This document shows positions 12,066-23,531 of a DNA stretch of 64,000 nt, in pieces. Within the stretch, counting starts at the first letter, position 1; every line of letters starts with the position of its first letter. Made by a program: the position numbers and the translations under genes. The DNA lies in NCBI GenBank assembly GCA_022497155.1, contig MU385758.1:345230-409229 (forward strand), given 5' to 3'. Below the pieces are notes generated by a model, which was given only the letters and a program-made list of their open reading frames with translations, had not been told where the DNA came from and ran no database searches. The DNA comes from Whalleya microplaca (Eukaryota; Ascomycota; Sordariomycetes; Xylariales; Xylariaceae).

Positions 12066-14080
12066 GTTGGTAGGCAGGTCTGTGTGGTGCTGATGAAAGC
12101 TGGGGAAGCGTAATCTCAAAGATGACAAGAAGCGCAATGGCGTGGCACAAGGAGGCACAGAATCTTCAACAGCTGTATCGAAGCGAGAGAGGCGAGGGAG
12201 TTCCAAACGGTTGATGATTGTTCGTACTTCGGATGATTGTGGATAGAGAGAATTAAGTGTTGGTGAGTGACTGAGAAGCAAGGTGCATGGGAACCATATA
12301 AATATACAGATTCGAGTTGGCGGAGGACGATATATATATCAACGAGAGCACCTATTCCGTAACACCTCGTTTCCACGAAGAGCCTTCGACGTATACGTAC
12401 CTTGATGGTCTATACGTAACGTTCAACCCATGACTTAGCCCCAGAACGCCTAGTACTTCACCGGACGAGAAGTGCTTGTCAGAGGGAGAAAAAGGTTGGG
12501 GGTACTAAAGCTGGGGGAAATTAGCTATAATCTCATGCCGGAACGGTCTTTAGCGTAAAACAGGACCGAAATTCCAGAAATATCATACGTACTGTAGGTA
12601 GTTATTAAACCGTAGCCGTCAGCTGGGAGGTTTGGTCGGTGCCCCTAGGCTAGACTAGCATGGCGAAGGCCACAGGAAGCTGGAGCCGGATAAGGAGGGT
12701 TGCCATGCAGATCCAGAGCCCACACAGGTAGAAGCTGTCATTGCTGCTTTCAACCTGGGGGTTGGCATAATCAAAAGGTTTCTGCAGTAATTGTGTCGCG
12801 TGGACGGGTCCGTATCGATACGCAGCGAGGTACCCATCTCCAATGTCAAGGTCGAGACTAAAAATAAAGCCAGTATTAGGTATTCTTCAGACAGTGCGAA
12901 TTAATTTGTTGTAATCTAAAGTAGAATAATGAATGGGTAGCTTGAACAATTCTTTGTGTTTGGAATTGGGGGCGAGACAACATCTCAGCCTTACGCTGAT
13001 TTCTCAGCAACGTAGTGGGTGCAGAACCGTTCCTGAGAGTACTACGTATCTTGTACATGCATCGGCCTCTTGACAGAAGCGAGTGTACTTCATAGCAATC
13101 CAAAAAGCTTGGCAGATTGTCACTGGACTTGCCTGAGCTGAAAGAGTTTGGTGTCTTGCTGCAGGCTGTTCGTCATCTTATTGATCGACAGCCTGGATTG
13201 GACCGGAAAGCGAAGAAGCAAATTGACCTGCGTCCGAGTTTCGTTAACGGGCAAAAATAGCTGAACTTGAAACGAGAGGGCCGTTTAATAACGGCCAACA
13301 CGAGCCATCCTGGAAAGAAGCACATATACTGGTATAGTCTCATGGACTAGACGGTGATGGTTCAACCGCCCGAAACAGAAACGAGATGCGACGATGCAAC
13401 CTATTGAAACCTGAGGACATAGGGCAAAGAGACGAAGTTCTGTCGCACGGCAGTAAAATGCTATGTGGCGGAAATTTCAGGTTGTGTTGGGGTAAGGTAT
13501 CGCTGGTTGTGCTGGTCAGCTGGCCTAGGTTGTAGGTTATTAAACGTGCAGACATTGTGCAGATCGATCCCTGTCTCTCATCACTTCCAAAATTCTGCAG
13601 TTTCATGATTTCACTGCTGATAAATTTTTTAATTCTTCGGCCATTCGACGAGCCTATTCGTTGTCCCGACAGTTTGCGTAAGCTATACCATACGGCCGAG
13701 GCATACGTAGTGTTATCGGGTGCACACATTGGTTACCAGACCACATGAAGAGTACCTGAGTACGGTCGGCCCCTGCAGATTTGGCTGAAGACTTGTGTGG
13801 TAGACATGGTGTGTCGGACATGGTGTGGGTGTGCTCGGGATTTGAAATAAGTAAACATTACCTACCAAATACTATGCAGAGCCTCATTCTAGAATTCGTA
13901 CGCTCCCCATCCTGTTCTGATCATCAAATCGTCCTTCAGCTTGCCTAGTCGTACAGAGAGCTTCAAGGCAGTTTATAGTCATCGTTCCGCTTGACTGCTA
14001 AAAATGCCAGACTCCAGAGCTGCCTGATATCGCTTTCTATTGCCTCATTAGTTTCTCCCTTGTACTCTTCGGGGTTTGTT
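12066..14080. other. Intergenic, no supported gene
   Basis: This 2-kb stretch separates the small spliced gene from the 3' end of the six-hairpin glycosidase gene. Open frames of up to 129 codons occur (for example minus strand 13340-13729), but they show no family motif and no splice context. Repeated GACATGGTGTG-like words near 13800-13830 are minor. Confidence 0.6.
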
Positions 14081-16771
14081 TCACGAACCGACTGGGCTCT
14101 GTCCTTTTGGGGGTGGTAAAGCCCCTAGAGGTATGTACTGCAAATCGCCGTCTCTGTAAACCCAACTCCACACTTCGCTGCTCAAGTGTTCACGGTTAGC
14201 GTCAATGAGGTCCCATACGTGGTTGTATGCTTTTAGAACGCGCCCGTGTAAAGGATTGTCGTTGCAGAAGTCGAGTTGTTCATGATGACACCGATCAAGC
14301 TGCCTCTCCAACCCCGCAGCCATCATCGCGAGTTGCCAACTCCAGACGACCGTCCCATGATACGAGCTCTCCGAAAAGTCCTCTACGTTCAACGAACCGT
14401 CCCCGTATGCCGGATTCGAGACTAGCAACCCGACAGAAGTAGAGAGACCCAAGGGGAAGGGGCGTAGGATGTTATCTGCTGCCTGGGAAAGAAACGCCGA
14501 GAGTTGGTCTTGATTGGTACTGTTAAGGAGAAAAAGCCGGAAGCAGTCATCTGTGTTCATGACCTTCACCACCGGTTGACCACCATTGCCATCGAGAGCC
14601 AGGCCATGGAACACAATAGGGGAGATTATATTCTCTGTGTCGACCTCTCCCGGAAAGTTAGTCACGTCAACATAGTGTTTGACAAGGTCTCGGGCTTTGC
14701 CCGAGGCGATGGTCACCTCGAAGAAAGAGAGGGTATTTTCTTCCCAGAATAGAGCTCGCTTGTTTGCAACCGAAACCCACTCTGAATGTGGAGGGAAGAA
14801 ATTATTCTCCGATAGAGACGCAATCGCCTTGAGTGCGGCAGGAACTAAAGCTGTGTTCACATCGTAAGGGATGCGACCCCACCCAAGACCGCTAGGACTG
14901 TCGCGCCACTGACCGACATTCTGGCCTTTCTTCAGTGCGAGTAGGTTTTGTTTCACAGGAGATTCCTCGAAAGGGGCGGTAAGTCTCATGATTTTTTCCG
15001 CGGTGGCCATTGCAAGGTCTCTATAAGTGAAGTCACGGCTCGACGGGAGCATCGATGCGTTCGTTGCTAAAAATGCATCCCGGCGTGTTTTGCCGACGGC
15101 AGACTTGATAAAGTAGTCATCCATGGCAATAAGAAGAAAGAAATCGGTATCGATCATCTTGTAGTCGCACTGAGGATCTGTGCTGTCAATCCCTTGCTGC
15201 TCATTCAGGTACGACGCATAATCGCCGATGGTTTCTTCATGACACACGCTACCGTCTTCCGAGTCAATCCGTTCAATGGCCGCGCTTAGGATAGCCTCAA
15301 CCGCTCCGCCGTTACCCTCACTGAGAATCGGGTGGAGAAGGAGGAGCGAGAGCAAGCTATCGCGACCGAAGTACGTTAAGAACTTCCAGGCCCCAGCTAC
15401 AAGTTTCGAACTGTAAGAGAGGAAGGAGAGGGACGCAGTGTCGAGCGGGTTCTGCGAGATAAGCGACTGCGATGCAGGATTGAGGACCTTCCCGGCGCTC
15501 AGTTGATCAAGTTGTGGGTAACTGTACCAAGCATTGAACACATACGTGCCACCTACGAGATGAGGCTTGCCATGATTAATGGAGATCGCTTGCCCATCAA
15601 CGCTCTCAAGCGTAAGGAATGTTTCGGTCGTTTTGTCGAGCCATGTACGACTAAGCTGAATACCACCACTAGACAACTGCTGAGTCTTGATCGCATCCTG
15701 GATCTTTGGCACAAGACTACCCCCTTCAACATAGTCTCGTATTGTTCTAATACTCCCTAAGATAGCCAAGTCAAGGGTTGCAGATGAGTTGAGAGACAGT
15801 CTACCTGTCACCCCACTCACGAGCGGATCTAGAGCTCTATTTGCACCAGTGGTTTCTTCAAGGGATATCGCGAGTGTCCCACTGACACCATTGGCAGGCG
15901 AGAAGTATGTAACAATACCACTGTTCCCAGCTGCCCAAGCAACCTAGCAAGCGCATATTAGTCTCGTTGCTATATTTTCAGGGGGTAAAGGGGGTGTTTA
16001 CCAGTAATCTAGGGACTGTAGTTTCAAGATCGCTATCGGGCTCTGGGCTAGTAATTACTACTTGACTTGCAGTACCGCAGTCAGAAATGAAGTAGTTTTC
16101 GTAAGGACGGTCACTCAGTTGGAAATAAGTCGAGGGACAGTCTTCCGGATCGGAGTCTAGGGGAGGTATGATAGATCCCGAATCTTGTACATGAACTAAT
16201 TTGCCATTATCACAACTTCACATTATCAGTAGATGCATTTTAGATGTGCTGGGAGCCAACTGACGAAAATTGATTGGGTAGATAGCAGTCATCGCCACAT
16301 TTCGAAGTACGTTTCCTGTCCACAACCGGGCAAAGAAAATTGCCATTATAGCATGTATGCTAACATAGGTCAGGAACGTACTCATCTAGGGGTTAGAAGA
16401 AGCCTCACATTATTAATATTATATCTCGCCGTGCCGCAAGGCAGTAAGCCGTCATAAATCTGCGCCGCGCCTGGCCTTACCCACAAACTGGCCAGCAACA
16501 CCAATACTAAAATGGCAATCATAATCTGACACGAGGTATGGCGTCTCAAGGCACGAAAGTGGCAGCTTCTAAAGACTGTTCCGGATGTTCTTCTCTTTTT
16601 ATAGATAGGAGACTCGGGACCTGGCTCGCTGTTCTCAAGCGGGATGCTTAACGGGTCATCTTCTAGGAGATGCTGGCCATCATCGGGTTGCCGGCGATCG
16701 CCTTTGATCCAGTCTCGTAGCTTGCCCGGAAGAGACAGCCTCGGCAACGCAGACGTATTCCAAGCAGGCAT
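14081..16771 (-). CDS. Type II membrane-anchored six-hairpin glycosidase-like protein with CBM52
   Basis: Four exons: 16771-16409, 16359-16265, 16215-16002 and 15943-14081 (introns 49, 49 and 58 nt, all phase-consistent), giving 844 aa. Order: a cytosolic tail with a KKRR patch, one membrane helix (about 83-98), a Cys-rich module (about 111-160; LPCGTARY, CYNGNFLCP, CGDDCYLPNQFS) matching carbohydrate-binding family 52 (PF10645), then a long alpha-rich region. FGRDSLLSLLLLHP (in the last exon) resembles the FGRD motif of (alpha/alpha)6 glucosidases such as the glycogen-debranching C-domain. The GSVCHEETIGDYASYL stretch adds candidate acidic residues. The likely role is surface or cell-wall glucan processing outside the membrane; the substrate is unknown. 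The start was chosen because it opens the exon that supplies the anchor. The CBM52 call is from motif recall. Confidence 0.8.
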
Positions 16772-17526
16772 AATCTTCAGGTAAACATGACAGCCAAGAA
16801 ATTCACGTTTCCGGCTTGGCAGCCAACGTGTACTTATACGTAGTTCACGCCTATGCAGCTTTATAACAATAAGGACACCTATCTGAAAAGTCTGGCTGCT
16901 CAAAGAGAGGTATTGCAGCTTAGGTGAAACCGGATACAAAATGTTGAAGAAGTTCTTGATTAGGTAGATGCCGCCCAAGCCGCCTCGAATGAATTGATAT
17001 GCCCTTGTTGAGGCCAAGTAAACTGGGGACCGTGTAAGCCCCACTCAATATGCAAAAAAGGGCCTAAATCAATTTAAACTCTTGGATCTTCAGGGGGCTG
17101 TGTAATAAATGTCTGCACCCGAATAAACTGGCAGCTAGCAGCATTTCCACCCATACAGCTGCCATATCAAGGGCAGTTGGCCAAGTAGAAGTTGCACAGA
17201 CCCGGTCTACTTATATCAATTGTTGTCTTATTATTCTCACCTCAGCCACAAGGATCTCAAATTAACATCAATACATCAAATCATACTGAGAAGTCATATT
17301 AAAAGAGGTACCTGGTTTTTAAGTCAAAAGGATACGAAGTGCGGCTGGCTGTAAGTTAATTGGGTATACTTAGATTTCTCGACCCGAGTACCGGGATAAC
17401 TGCAAGGAAGGACGGGATTTAAATATCACCCTCGAATAGCCTGCAAGTGAGACATAGCGAAACAATTTACAGAAATCACTATAAAAAGAAGGCTTCAAGT
17501 TCTCTACTTGATTATATGAAGCAATG

Positions 17527-17559
<33 letters not shown>

Positions 17560-18170
17560 TCATAGTTGTTCATGAAAAGCGAAATAAAACTGTTGCCTCC
17601 GAGGAGCTGTATTCAGGATGGTAATTCAAACTGCCAGTTTATCAAAACTATAGATTCCCTACCAACAACAACTATAGGTATTTCTTACTTTAGACACCTA
17701 GGTAATAATAGCAACTTTTGCTAGTTGGATACGTGGGCGCTCTGAATTATTATTGCCGGCACTCGAAGAATCCAGAGGACCTTGTAGCTTATTCCACTAC
17801 GGATTATGCCCACTGAGTACGGAGTAGTATAACTCTCCTTTTTTTAACGCGCAACACAAGCTTTGTTTCTGTATTCTGTACTCTGGCCGTCCCATGCGCC
17901 ATGGAAGCGCCGACGTGAGAATTACATCTTTAGTGGACTGGCATGTAGGCAAGTAGATAGTCGTCTTACATTCTTCGAATAATGAATAAATTCACCATCA
18001 TAGTATGAGCCCTGAATAACTGACGTAGTCGAACTCAAGGAGGAAACCCCGACTTTCGTGACCTGGCCTCCAACACAGCCTTCAATGAACCTAATTAGAT
18101 AATAAGCATCGACGCAGAACTATCCGAGACATTCTCAGGTCACCTGAGAGTATAGTATGTATACGATTTA
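16772..18170. other. Intergenic with 29-T homopolymer
   Basis: This is AT-leaning DNA upstream of the six-hairpin glycosidase gene and downstream of RMI1. It holds a pure T run of 29 at 17527-17555. No gene or inverted-repeat element was recognised. Confidence 0.6.
17527..17555. repeat. Poly-T homopolymer (29)
   Basis: An uninterrupted T tract read directly from the sequence. It could be the poly-A tail of an inserted retro-copy on the minus strand, but no such copy is recognisable beside it. Confidence 0.95.
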
Positions 18171-18926
18171 TCAACTTCGGCTATCGCCGCCCACAGCCTC
18201 CTGCAACCGCGCCAGCCGGCCCTCAACCCACGCCTTCTGCCACGCCTCGACCTTACCCCCCAGGACCGTGCAAGTCGCCGGCTCGAGCAGGACAACCCCG
18301 CGCGCGACCACGGCGCCCCGCCGCAGCATCAGCTTCTCGCCGATGTGCAGCGTGCCGATGCCGAGCCGCTCGATGCGCTTCCGCTCCAGCCCGTACACCC
18401 GCTGCCCCCGGCAGTCCTGCAGCACCAGGCGGTGCGTCGCGGCCTTCGCTGCGTTGCCGGTGGTGGTGGGTCTCCCGGACGCGGGTGGAGTGGTAGCGGC
18501 GGAGGAGCTCCCCTCGCTTACGCCGTCGTCCTGCTGCTGCTGCTCCTCGCCGCCGGTGGGCAGGCGGATGATCTCGCGCCCGCGCGTCTGCTCGCCGCGC
18601 GCTATGGCCTCGAGCTCCTCGACTTGCTCCCACTTGCTCTTGGCCAGGTTGTCGATGTCGAGGACCTGCACCGCGACATCTCTGTCCAGTTTCACTTCTC
18701 CGATTTCCGGGTTGCTTAGATTAGGTGGCAATGATGGTGCTGGTGGCTCCAGCAGGGACGGGTTTGTTAGGTCCGCTGCTAGGAGACGTGTTTTCACGGT
18801 GGCTATTAAGGCGGGTAAGGGAGGCAAGGGGTTGCGGTTTGGCATGGCGCTCTGGATCCATGATAGTGACGGAGCCGGGTATCCTTGGTTTTGGAGGCCG
18901 GCGCGGATCTGCACGGTCAGGTCCAT
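18171..18926 (-). CDS. rmi1: RecQ-mediated genome instability protein 1 (RMI1)
   Basis: RMI1 is the OB-fold partner of the RecQ helicase (Sgs1/BLM) and topoisomerase III. It stimulates dissolution of double Holliday junctions in the nucleus. Single exon, 251 aa. The N-terminal helical part has LSWIQSAMPNRNPLPPLPAL and TRLLAADLTNPSLL. The OB core carries RDVAVQVLDIDNLAKSKWEQ and EELEAIARGEQTRGREIIRL, typical of the family. A polar EEQQQQDDG insertion with Ser/Ala-rich sequence lies at about 126-160, then the fold resumes (HRLVLQDCRGQRVYGLERK, IGTLHIGEKLMLRRG, GVVLLEPATCTVLGG). Length is close to yeast Rmi1 and shorter than animal RMI1. It shares a 470-bp intergenic region with the divergent VPS51 gene. 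Confidence 0.9.
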   Translation of the reverse strand: MDLTVQIRAGLQNQGYPAPSLSWIQSAMPNRNPLPPLPALIATVKTRLLAADLTNPSLLEPPAPSLPPNLSNPEIGEVKLDRDVAVQVLDIDNLAKSKWEQVEELEAIARGEQTRGREIIRLPTGGEEQQQQDDGVSEGSSSAATTPPASGRPTTTGNAAKAATHRLVLQDCRGQRVYGLERKRIERLGIGTLHIGEKLMLRRGAVVARGVVLLEPATCTVLGGKVEAWQKAWVEGRLARLQEAVGGDSRS

Positions 18927-19396
18927 GATGAGATTTGGTGTGTGTTGTTTGAGTGACTCAGAGCTTTCATGTTTAGTTTGTACTTGGAAGTGATCTTGAT
19001 GAGAGCAGGTATCGTCTCATCACCATGTCTTACATGAACGATGAGTGAAATTATGAAGGTTGTGAGAATTCACAGCAACTTATTAGTTGTTTAAGAGGCT
19101 CACTTACATACACGGCAGATAAACAGGTGCTAAGCAGCTAGATCGAGACCACTCCACTTCGCCTAAGTTTCAGCGGACCAGCAGCTCCCGCCACAGTGGC
19201 TTAACGGGCTAAAATCCACTGAATAACCTCCAGCTCACATGAATAGCTCGCTGTCAACTTCAACTACCTTCCGTCTTGGATAACTCACCCCGTAACTCAC
19301 TCCGATACCCCAATTGCATAGCGACTTATTATTCGATCACATATCCGATTTCACATAGCCATACTCCAAGGTTAGGATACTTATAAAGAGAGTAAG
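18927..19396. promoter_or_regulatory. Shared divergent promoter region of RMI1 and VPS51
   Basis: The two genes are transcribed away from each other across this 470-bp stretch, so it must carry both promoters and 5' leaders. I see no conserved element that I can name with confidence. Confidence 0.6.
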
Positions 19397-20485
19397 ATGT
19401 CCACCATAGCCTCCCCCCGCGAACCAGGGGCGCCTCTCCTCCGCCGCATGAACTCAACCACACCCACATCCTCAACGCGGCCGAGCCTCGAGGGCACCGC
19501 ACGCTCGCCGCTCGGCTCACCGGGTCCCAACAACACCAGCAGCAACAGCAATGCCCCAGCTCCCACCACCTCCACGCCCGCGAACCCGCCCAAGCGCAAC
19601 CGCGCCGCGCTGCGCGAGTACTACAACCTGCGCGCCAAGAACTCGTCCGTGGGCACCACGCCGCCGCCGCAGGTGGAGGTGACGGACCCGTTCGGGGAAA
19701 CCGGGGGCGCGGACGAGGAGCAGCACTCGGAGGTGCCCGCGAGCGAGATGGACCGCGAGGGCTTCGACGCCTCGGCCTTCGTGGCGGCCGCGCTGGCGGA
19801 CCAGGGCATGGAGGAGCTGCTGCGCCTGTACACGCGCGTGCTGGGCGAGACGCGCGCGCTGGACGCCGAGAAGAAGGCCTTGGTTTATGATAACTATAGT
19901 AAGCTTATTACGGCTACGGAGACGATTCGGCAGGTGAGTGTTTTCTCTTGTTACGTCCGTGGTCTTGTGGGTGGATGGATGGATGGATGGATGGATGGAT
20001 GGATGGGCTTGGATATGAGCAATTAATTGGTGTTCGATGGGCTGTTGGTTGCTGATATGCGGTGCTTCAAGATGCGCGCGAACATGGACCCCCTGAACCC
20101 CATGGCCTCGACGCTCGACCCAGCCATAGCGCAGATCTACTCGCAGGCCACGGCCATCCGGGAGTCTCTACGCGCGTCCGTCCCCCCGCCCGACGCCTCC
20201 CGACGCGCAGAGGAGGAGGCCGCGCGGCGGAAAGTACGGACGAAACAACTGGCGATCCAGGTCCTTGATACCCCGGCCAAAGTGCGGGCGCTGGTGGCCG
20301 AGGGGCGACTGGAGGACGCGAGACAGGCTTGGAAGATGCCGAGGCGGCTTCTGCTGGTCTGGAAAGAGCAGGGGCTGGGTGGTGAGGACGTGGATAAGTG
20401 TGTGGAGGATGGCGATGCGGCGCTTCGTGGCGAGCCTGGTAAGGGCGATTGGCGGGATCGAGGGAATTCGAATGGGCACGATTGA
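19397..20485 (+). CDS. vps51: VPS51, subunit of the GARP/VFT tethering complex
   Basis: Vps51 binds the other GARP subunits (Vps52-54) and tethers endosome-derived vesicles at the trans-Golgi. Two exons, 19397-19933 and 20072-20485, join in phase 0; the intron is 138 nt with a GTGAGT donor. Product 316 aa. After an 80-residue low-complexity N-terminus comes [11 protein letters not shown], then the family core: [48 protein letters not shown] and, after the splice, [20 protein letters not shown]. The intron contains a GGAT array of about 8 copies. The 3' end faces the NIF3-like gene only 168 bp away. Animal VPS51 has an extra long C-terminus; fungal forms such as this are short. Confidence 0.88.
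19972..20004. repeat. (GGAT)n microsatellite inside the VPS51 intron
   Basis: About eight GGAT units lie within the intron. Length change here would not alter the protein but could affect splicing, since the intron is longer than most in the window. Confidence 0.9.
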
Positions 20486-20653
20486 GCACGCGCGAACTGG
20501 TATATCATCAACCAAGGATGATCATATTGGATTCTACTATCACCAAATATCACCAACCTCTAATCTGGACTTGGGACTTGAAGCAAGCTTTCCAGGCTAT
20601 CGAACCCAAGGTCATCATCTAATTACAGTCCTCGGACCAGTCCGATTACCTGT

Positions 20654-21740
20654 TCACGCCAGCTGCTGAACATCGATCACCTCAAAGGGATCGCGATCGG
20701 CCTTACTAACAACCACGCGCGTGTCCGCGTACGCCGTGGTCTCCAGCTCGACATCCAACATCGGCTTCAGCCTCTTCTCCAAGTACTTCCGCTCGGAGTT
20801 GCTGTGGAACACGGTGACGACGACCTGGCCCCGCTGCGTGTGCGCCAGCGCGTAATGGTGCGCCATCTCGCCCGTCACCAGCACCTGCGCATCGGTGTCC
20901 TTCAGGATATCCGCGCCGGAGCCCGCGCACACCGCCACCGTCGCGACCTCCGCGAGGTCCCGCAATGACGGCGGCAGCGCCACCATCACGTACCGCTGCC
21001 CGCCGAGGCCCGCGGACAGCCGCTTCAGCAGCGTCGCGAGCGTGACGGGCTGGCTGAGCTGCACCGTGCGCCCGTACCCCGTGCCCTGGTGTCCCTCGGG
21101 CAGGGGCCGGGCGATGGGCTGCACGACGCTCCGCGCCACCTGCGCGTCGTCGGCGAGGACGATGTCGCAGAGCCAGTCGTTCAGCCCTCCGCTCGCGGCG
21201 TCCATGGCCGTGTGCGGGCAGTAGACCGACACTCTCTCGGCGGCGAGGCGGAGGAGGAGGGTCTGCATGGGGTCTTTGGTGGTGAGAGATTTCAAGGGTC
21301 GGAAGATGACCGGGTCTGTGGACTTGTTAGCAATGATGTAACCTAGCTGCGTCGAATAGCTGGGGGGGGAGGGGGTGTGTGGCTCGTACGGTAGCAGATG
21401 ATCATCTTGGCCCCTTCTGCTAGGGCCTCGTCTACCACGGCGGCGGTTAGGTCGTTCGTGAGGAGGACGGTCCCTCCTGATGAGCTTGGAGCCTTCGAGG
21501 TTGAGGATGGGGGGGCTTCCCCGAGAAGTACTGTGGGCGCCGTTAATATATGTAATCTTGATAATCGACATGTTATGTATAAGGACTACTCACACCCAGT
21601 GTTATCCCATGCCTTATCTGCCAATTCCTCAGGGAAGCTATGAGATGTCAGTTTCTTGAGACTCAAGAATATGAACTGCAAACTTACAGTGTTTTCATAG
21701 CGGCCACCACCGCCTCGGTGAGAGATGTAGGCGCAGCCAT
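20654..21740 (-). CDS. NIF3-like (YbgI/DUF34) metal-binding protein
   Basis: Four exons: 21740-21688, 21637-21594, 21530-21390 and 21315-20654. The 50, 63 and 74-nt introns have GTAAGT, GTGAGT and GTACGA donors, and all phases agree, giving 299 aa. The spliced protein reads FPEELADKAWDNTGLLLGEA, VLLTNDLTAAVVDEALAEGA, CYHPVIFRPLKSLTTKDP, CPHTAMDAASGGLNDWL and, near the C-terminus, VFHSNSERKYLEKRL. The histidines in CYHP and CPHT and the HSNSER segment match the dinuclear metal site of the NIF3/YbgI family. The molecular reaction is unsettled: yeast Nif3 binds Ngg1, and bacterial members have been linked to GTP cyclohydrolase-like activity. It is convergent with VPS51 and divergent from the BolA-like gene. 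Confidence 0.88.
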
Positions 21741-22389
21741 GGCGTTGAGCGATCTCGAACCCAACTCTCCTCGTCTCGGTGACAGTACTGTGCCGCTTTT
21801 GAATATCAGGCCCTGAGGATGAGGCCCGCTCCTGGTCGTATGCGAGGAGTTGGAAAGAAACCTTGAGGAGTGACAGTGGTGGGCTGGATATCGGTCGATT
21901 GAGGAAAGCTGTTTCGATATCACCCTTAGATTAGAAGCCTGTCGTCTAAGGAGCATGGCAATCCACTCAGATATGAGAATACACGACTTCAATTCCAACT
22001 TGTGAGCGATGGAACCGCAGGTAACTGGCTGCATGTGCGTCACTTCAAAATACATGTAGGTACATAGGTACACACCGTTGAACGATTGGGCGAATAACAG
22101 CTTCCGCCACAACAGCTTCAGCCACCCCAGCCCACAGACAGCCCACTATCTAAACTGTACACCATATCGATAAGCGGAATTTGCGAGATTAGGTACGCAT
22201 TCCATCATCACCATCGGCCTGTTCATCGCGGGGTCCTCCGGTGGTCGCTCCGTATACTTGTTACCTCATGAATCGAACACCGCCAAGTCCACCTAACTTA
22301 TAAGTCAAGCAACACATACATGATAAATCCCCAGCGCTGACAACCCTTTAACCCTTTAAACCTACATCAACGCACACGCGCGCAACCCA
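21741..22389. promoter_or_regulatory. Divergent intergenic region between NIF3-like and BolA-like genes
   Basis: This 649-bp stretch carries the two start-proximal regions of oppositely transcribed genes. The BolA-like leader contains pyrimidine-rich and ACACATACATG-like sequence. No regulatory motif is assigned. Confidence 0.55.
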
Positions 22390-22877
22390 ATGGCCGAGCC
22401 GACAATAACGGAGGCATCGCTCAAGACGGCGCTCACGGAGCGCCTGCAGGCGACGCATGTCGAGGTCACTGACATGTCCGGTATGCGCCCTCTACCTCTC
22501 CCTCCCTCCCCCTTTCATACCCCCCTTTATAATCCGCCCCTCCGCCCCCTGCATGCCCACCTTTCAACCACAACCAACTTACACAGCTCGACTAAACTAA
22601 TCTCCCACCTAAAAAAAATGCAGGCGGCTGCGGCCAATCCTTCACCTCCCTCATAGTCTCGCCCGCCTTCGCGGGGCAGAACAGCCTGAAGCGCCACCGG
22701 GCCGTGAACGCAGCGCTCCGCGACGAGATCGCCGCCATCCACGCGTGGAGCGCGCGGTGCCAGACGCCCGAGGAGTGGGAGCGCGACCGGGCGAAGACGG
22801 CCGACAACACGGACAAGACTACGGGCCCGCCGATGGACGGCACCGTGCAGGGGCGCGTTGAGGGGGTTGATGCGTGA
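22390..22877 (+). CDS. BolA-family protein, BolA2/Fra2-like
   Basis: BolA2/Fra2-type proteins pair with monothiol glutaredoxins to hold a [2Fe-2S] cluster and report iron status in cytosol and nucleus. Two exons, 22390-22480 and 22624-22877, join in phase 1 across a 143-nt intron (GTATGC donor, GCAG acceptor). Product 114 aa. The helix ITEASLKTALTERLQATHVE is followed by the signature DMSGGCGQSF, whose Cys33 is the expected cluster ligand. Then come SLIVSPAFAGQ and SLKRHRAVNAAL with His55, the second ligand, and DEIAAIHAWSARCQTPEEW. Length matches yeast Fra2 (about 120 aa). A nuclear or cytosolic role is likelier than mitochondrial because no targeting presequence is seen. Confidence 0.9.
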
Positions 22878-23531
22878 GGGGTGATGAAAGGGAATGAGAA
22901 TTTTGCAATGGCTGGTGATATTATGAATTAACGAGACGGGACGGGACGAGATGAGACGAGGTTCAGTTCGGGCTGGTATGAGCATACCTAGGGGAAGAAG
23001 GGTATGAAATGGTTGGCCTGGCCTGGCCTGGTAAAAGGGAGGACGGCTGCGAACAATAGCAGAGAAGCCTAGACGCAGATACCTAACCAGTCTGGTTCTG
23101 GGGAAGAAAAAGAGGGCGTACAATCTCATCCAGCTTATAGAGCCAAGGTCTCCTCGCCCTCGCCTGTAGCTGAGGCTGGATAGATAGATAGCTTTGCATG
23201 TACATGAACATCTATCCCATACCTATAGGGGAAAAGGGGGTAGGAGCAGACAGGACACCGCACTTGATAATTCGTCTTCATATATCATATCATGTCTTCT
23301 CTAAGCTACCTGCTACCTATATGTAGACGTCTTCTTTTCGGACAATGTCACATTCGAGATTCCGCAACGCAACGCAGGGACTACTACACACCCGATGTTT
23401 TAAAACACGTTTTTGTACCTTTTACTGGCAGAACACCTGTATCGTCACAGATCCAATAGCTCTCCGCCACCGCCATTCCCCTGCTTATCAATGTCATCAG
23501 ACCAAGGAGTTCGTCGTTGTGCTTCTTCTGC
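22878..23531. other. Convergent 3' intergenic region
   Basis: The 3' ends of the BolA-like and AP-1 beta genes face each other here. The region has direct GGGAC/GAGAC short repeats near 22930-22960 and GGCCT repeats near 23014-23030, but no supported gene. Confidence 0.6.

Noticed and set aside
13340..13729. 129-codon minus-strand frame
   Set aside because: No domain, no splice signals, unremarkable composition; likely chance.
18157..18993. 278-codon plus-strand frame opposite RMI1
   Set aside because: It is the antisense shadow of the GC-rich RMI1 exon and has Ser/Arg-rich composition without motifs.
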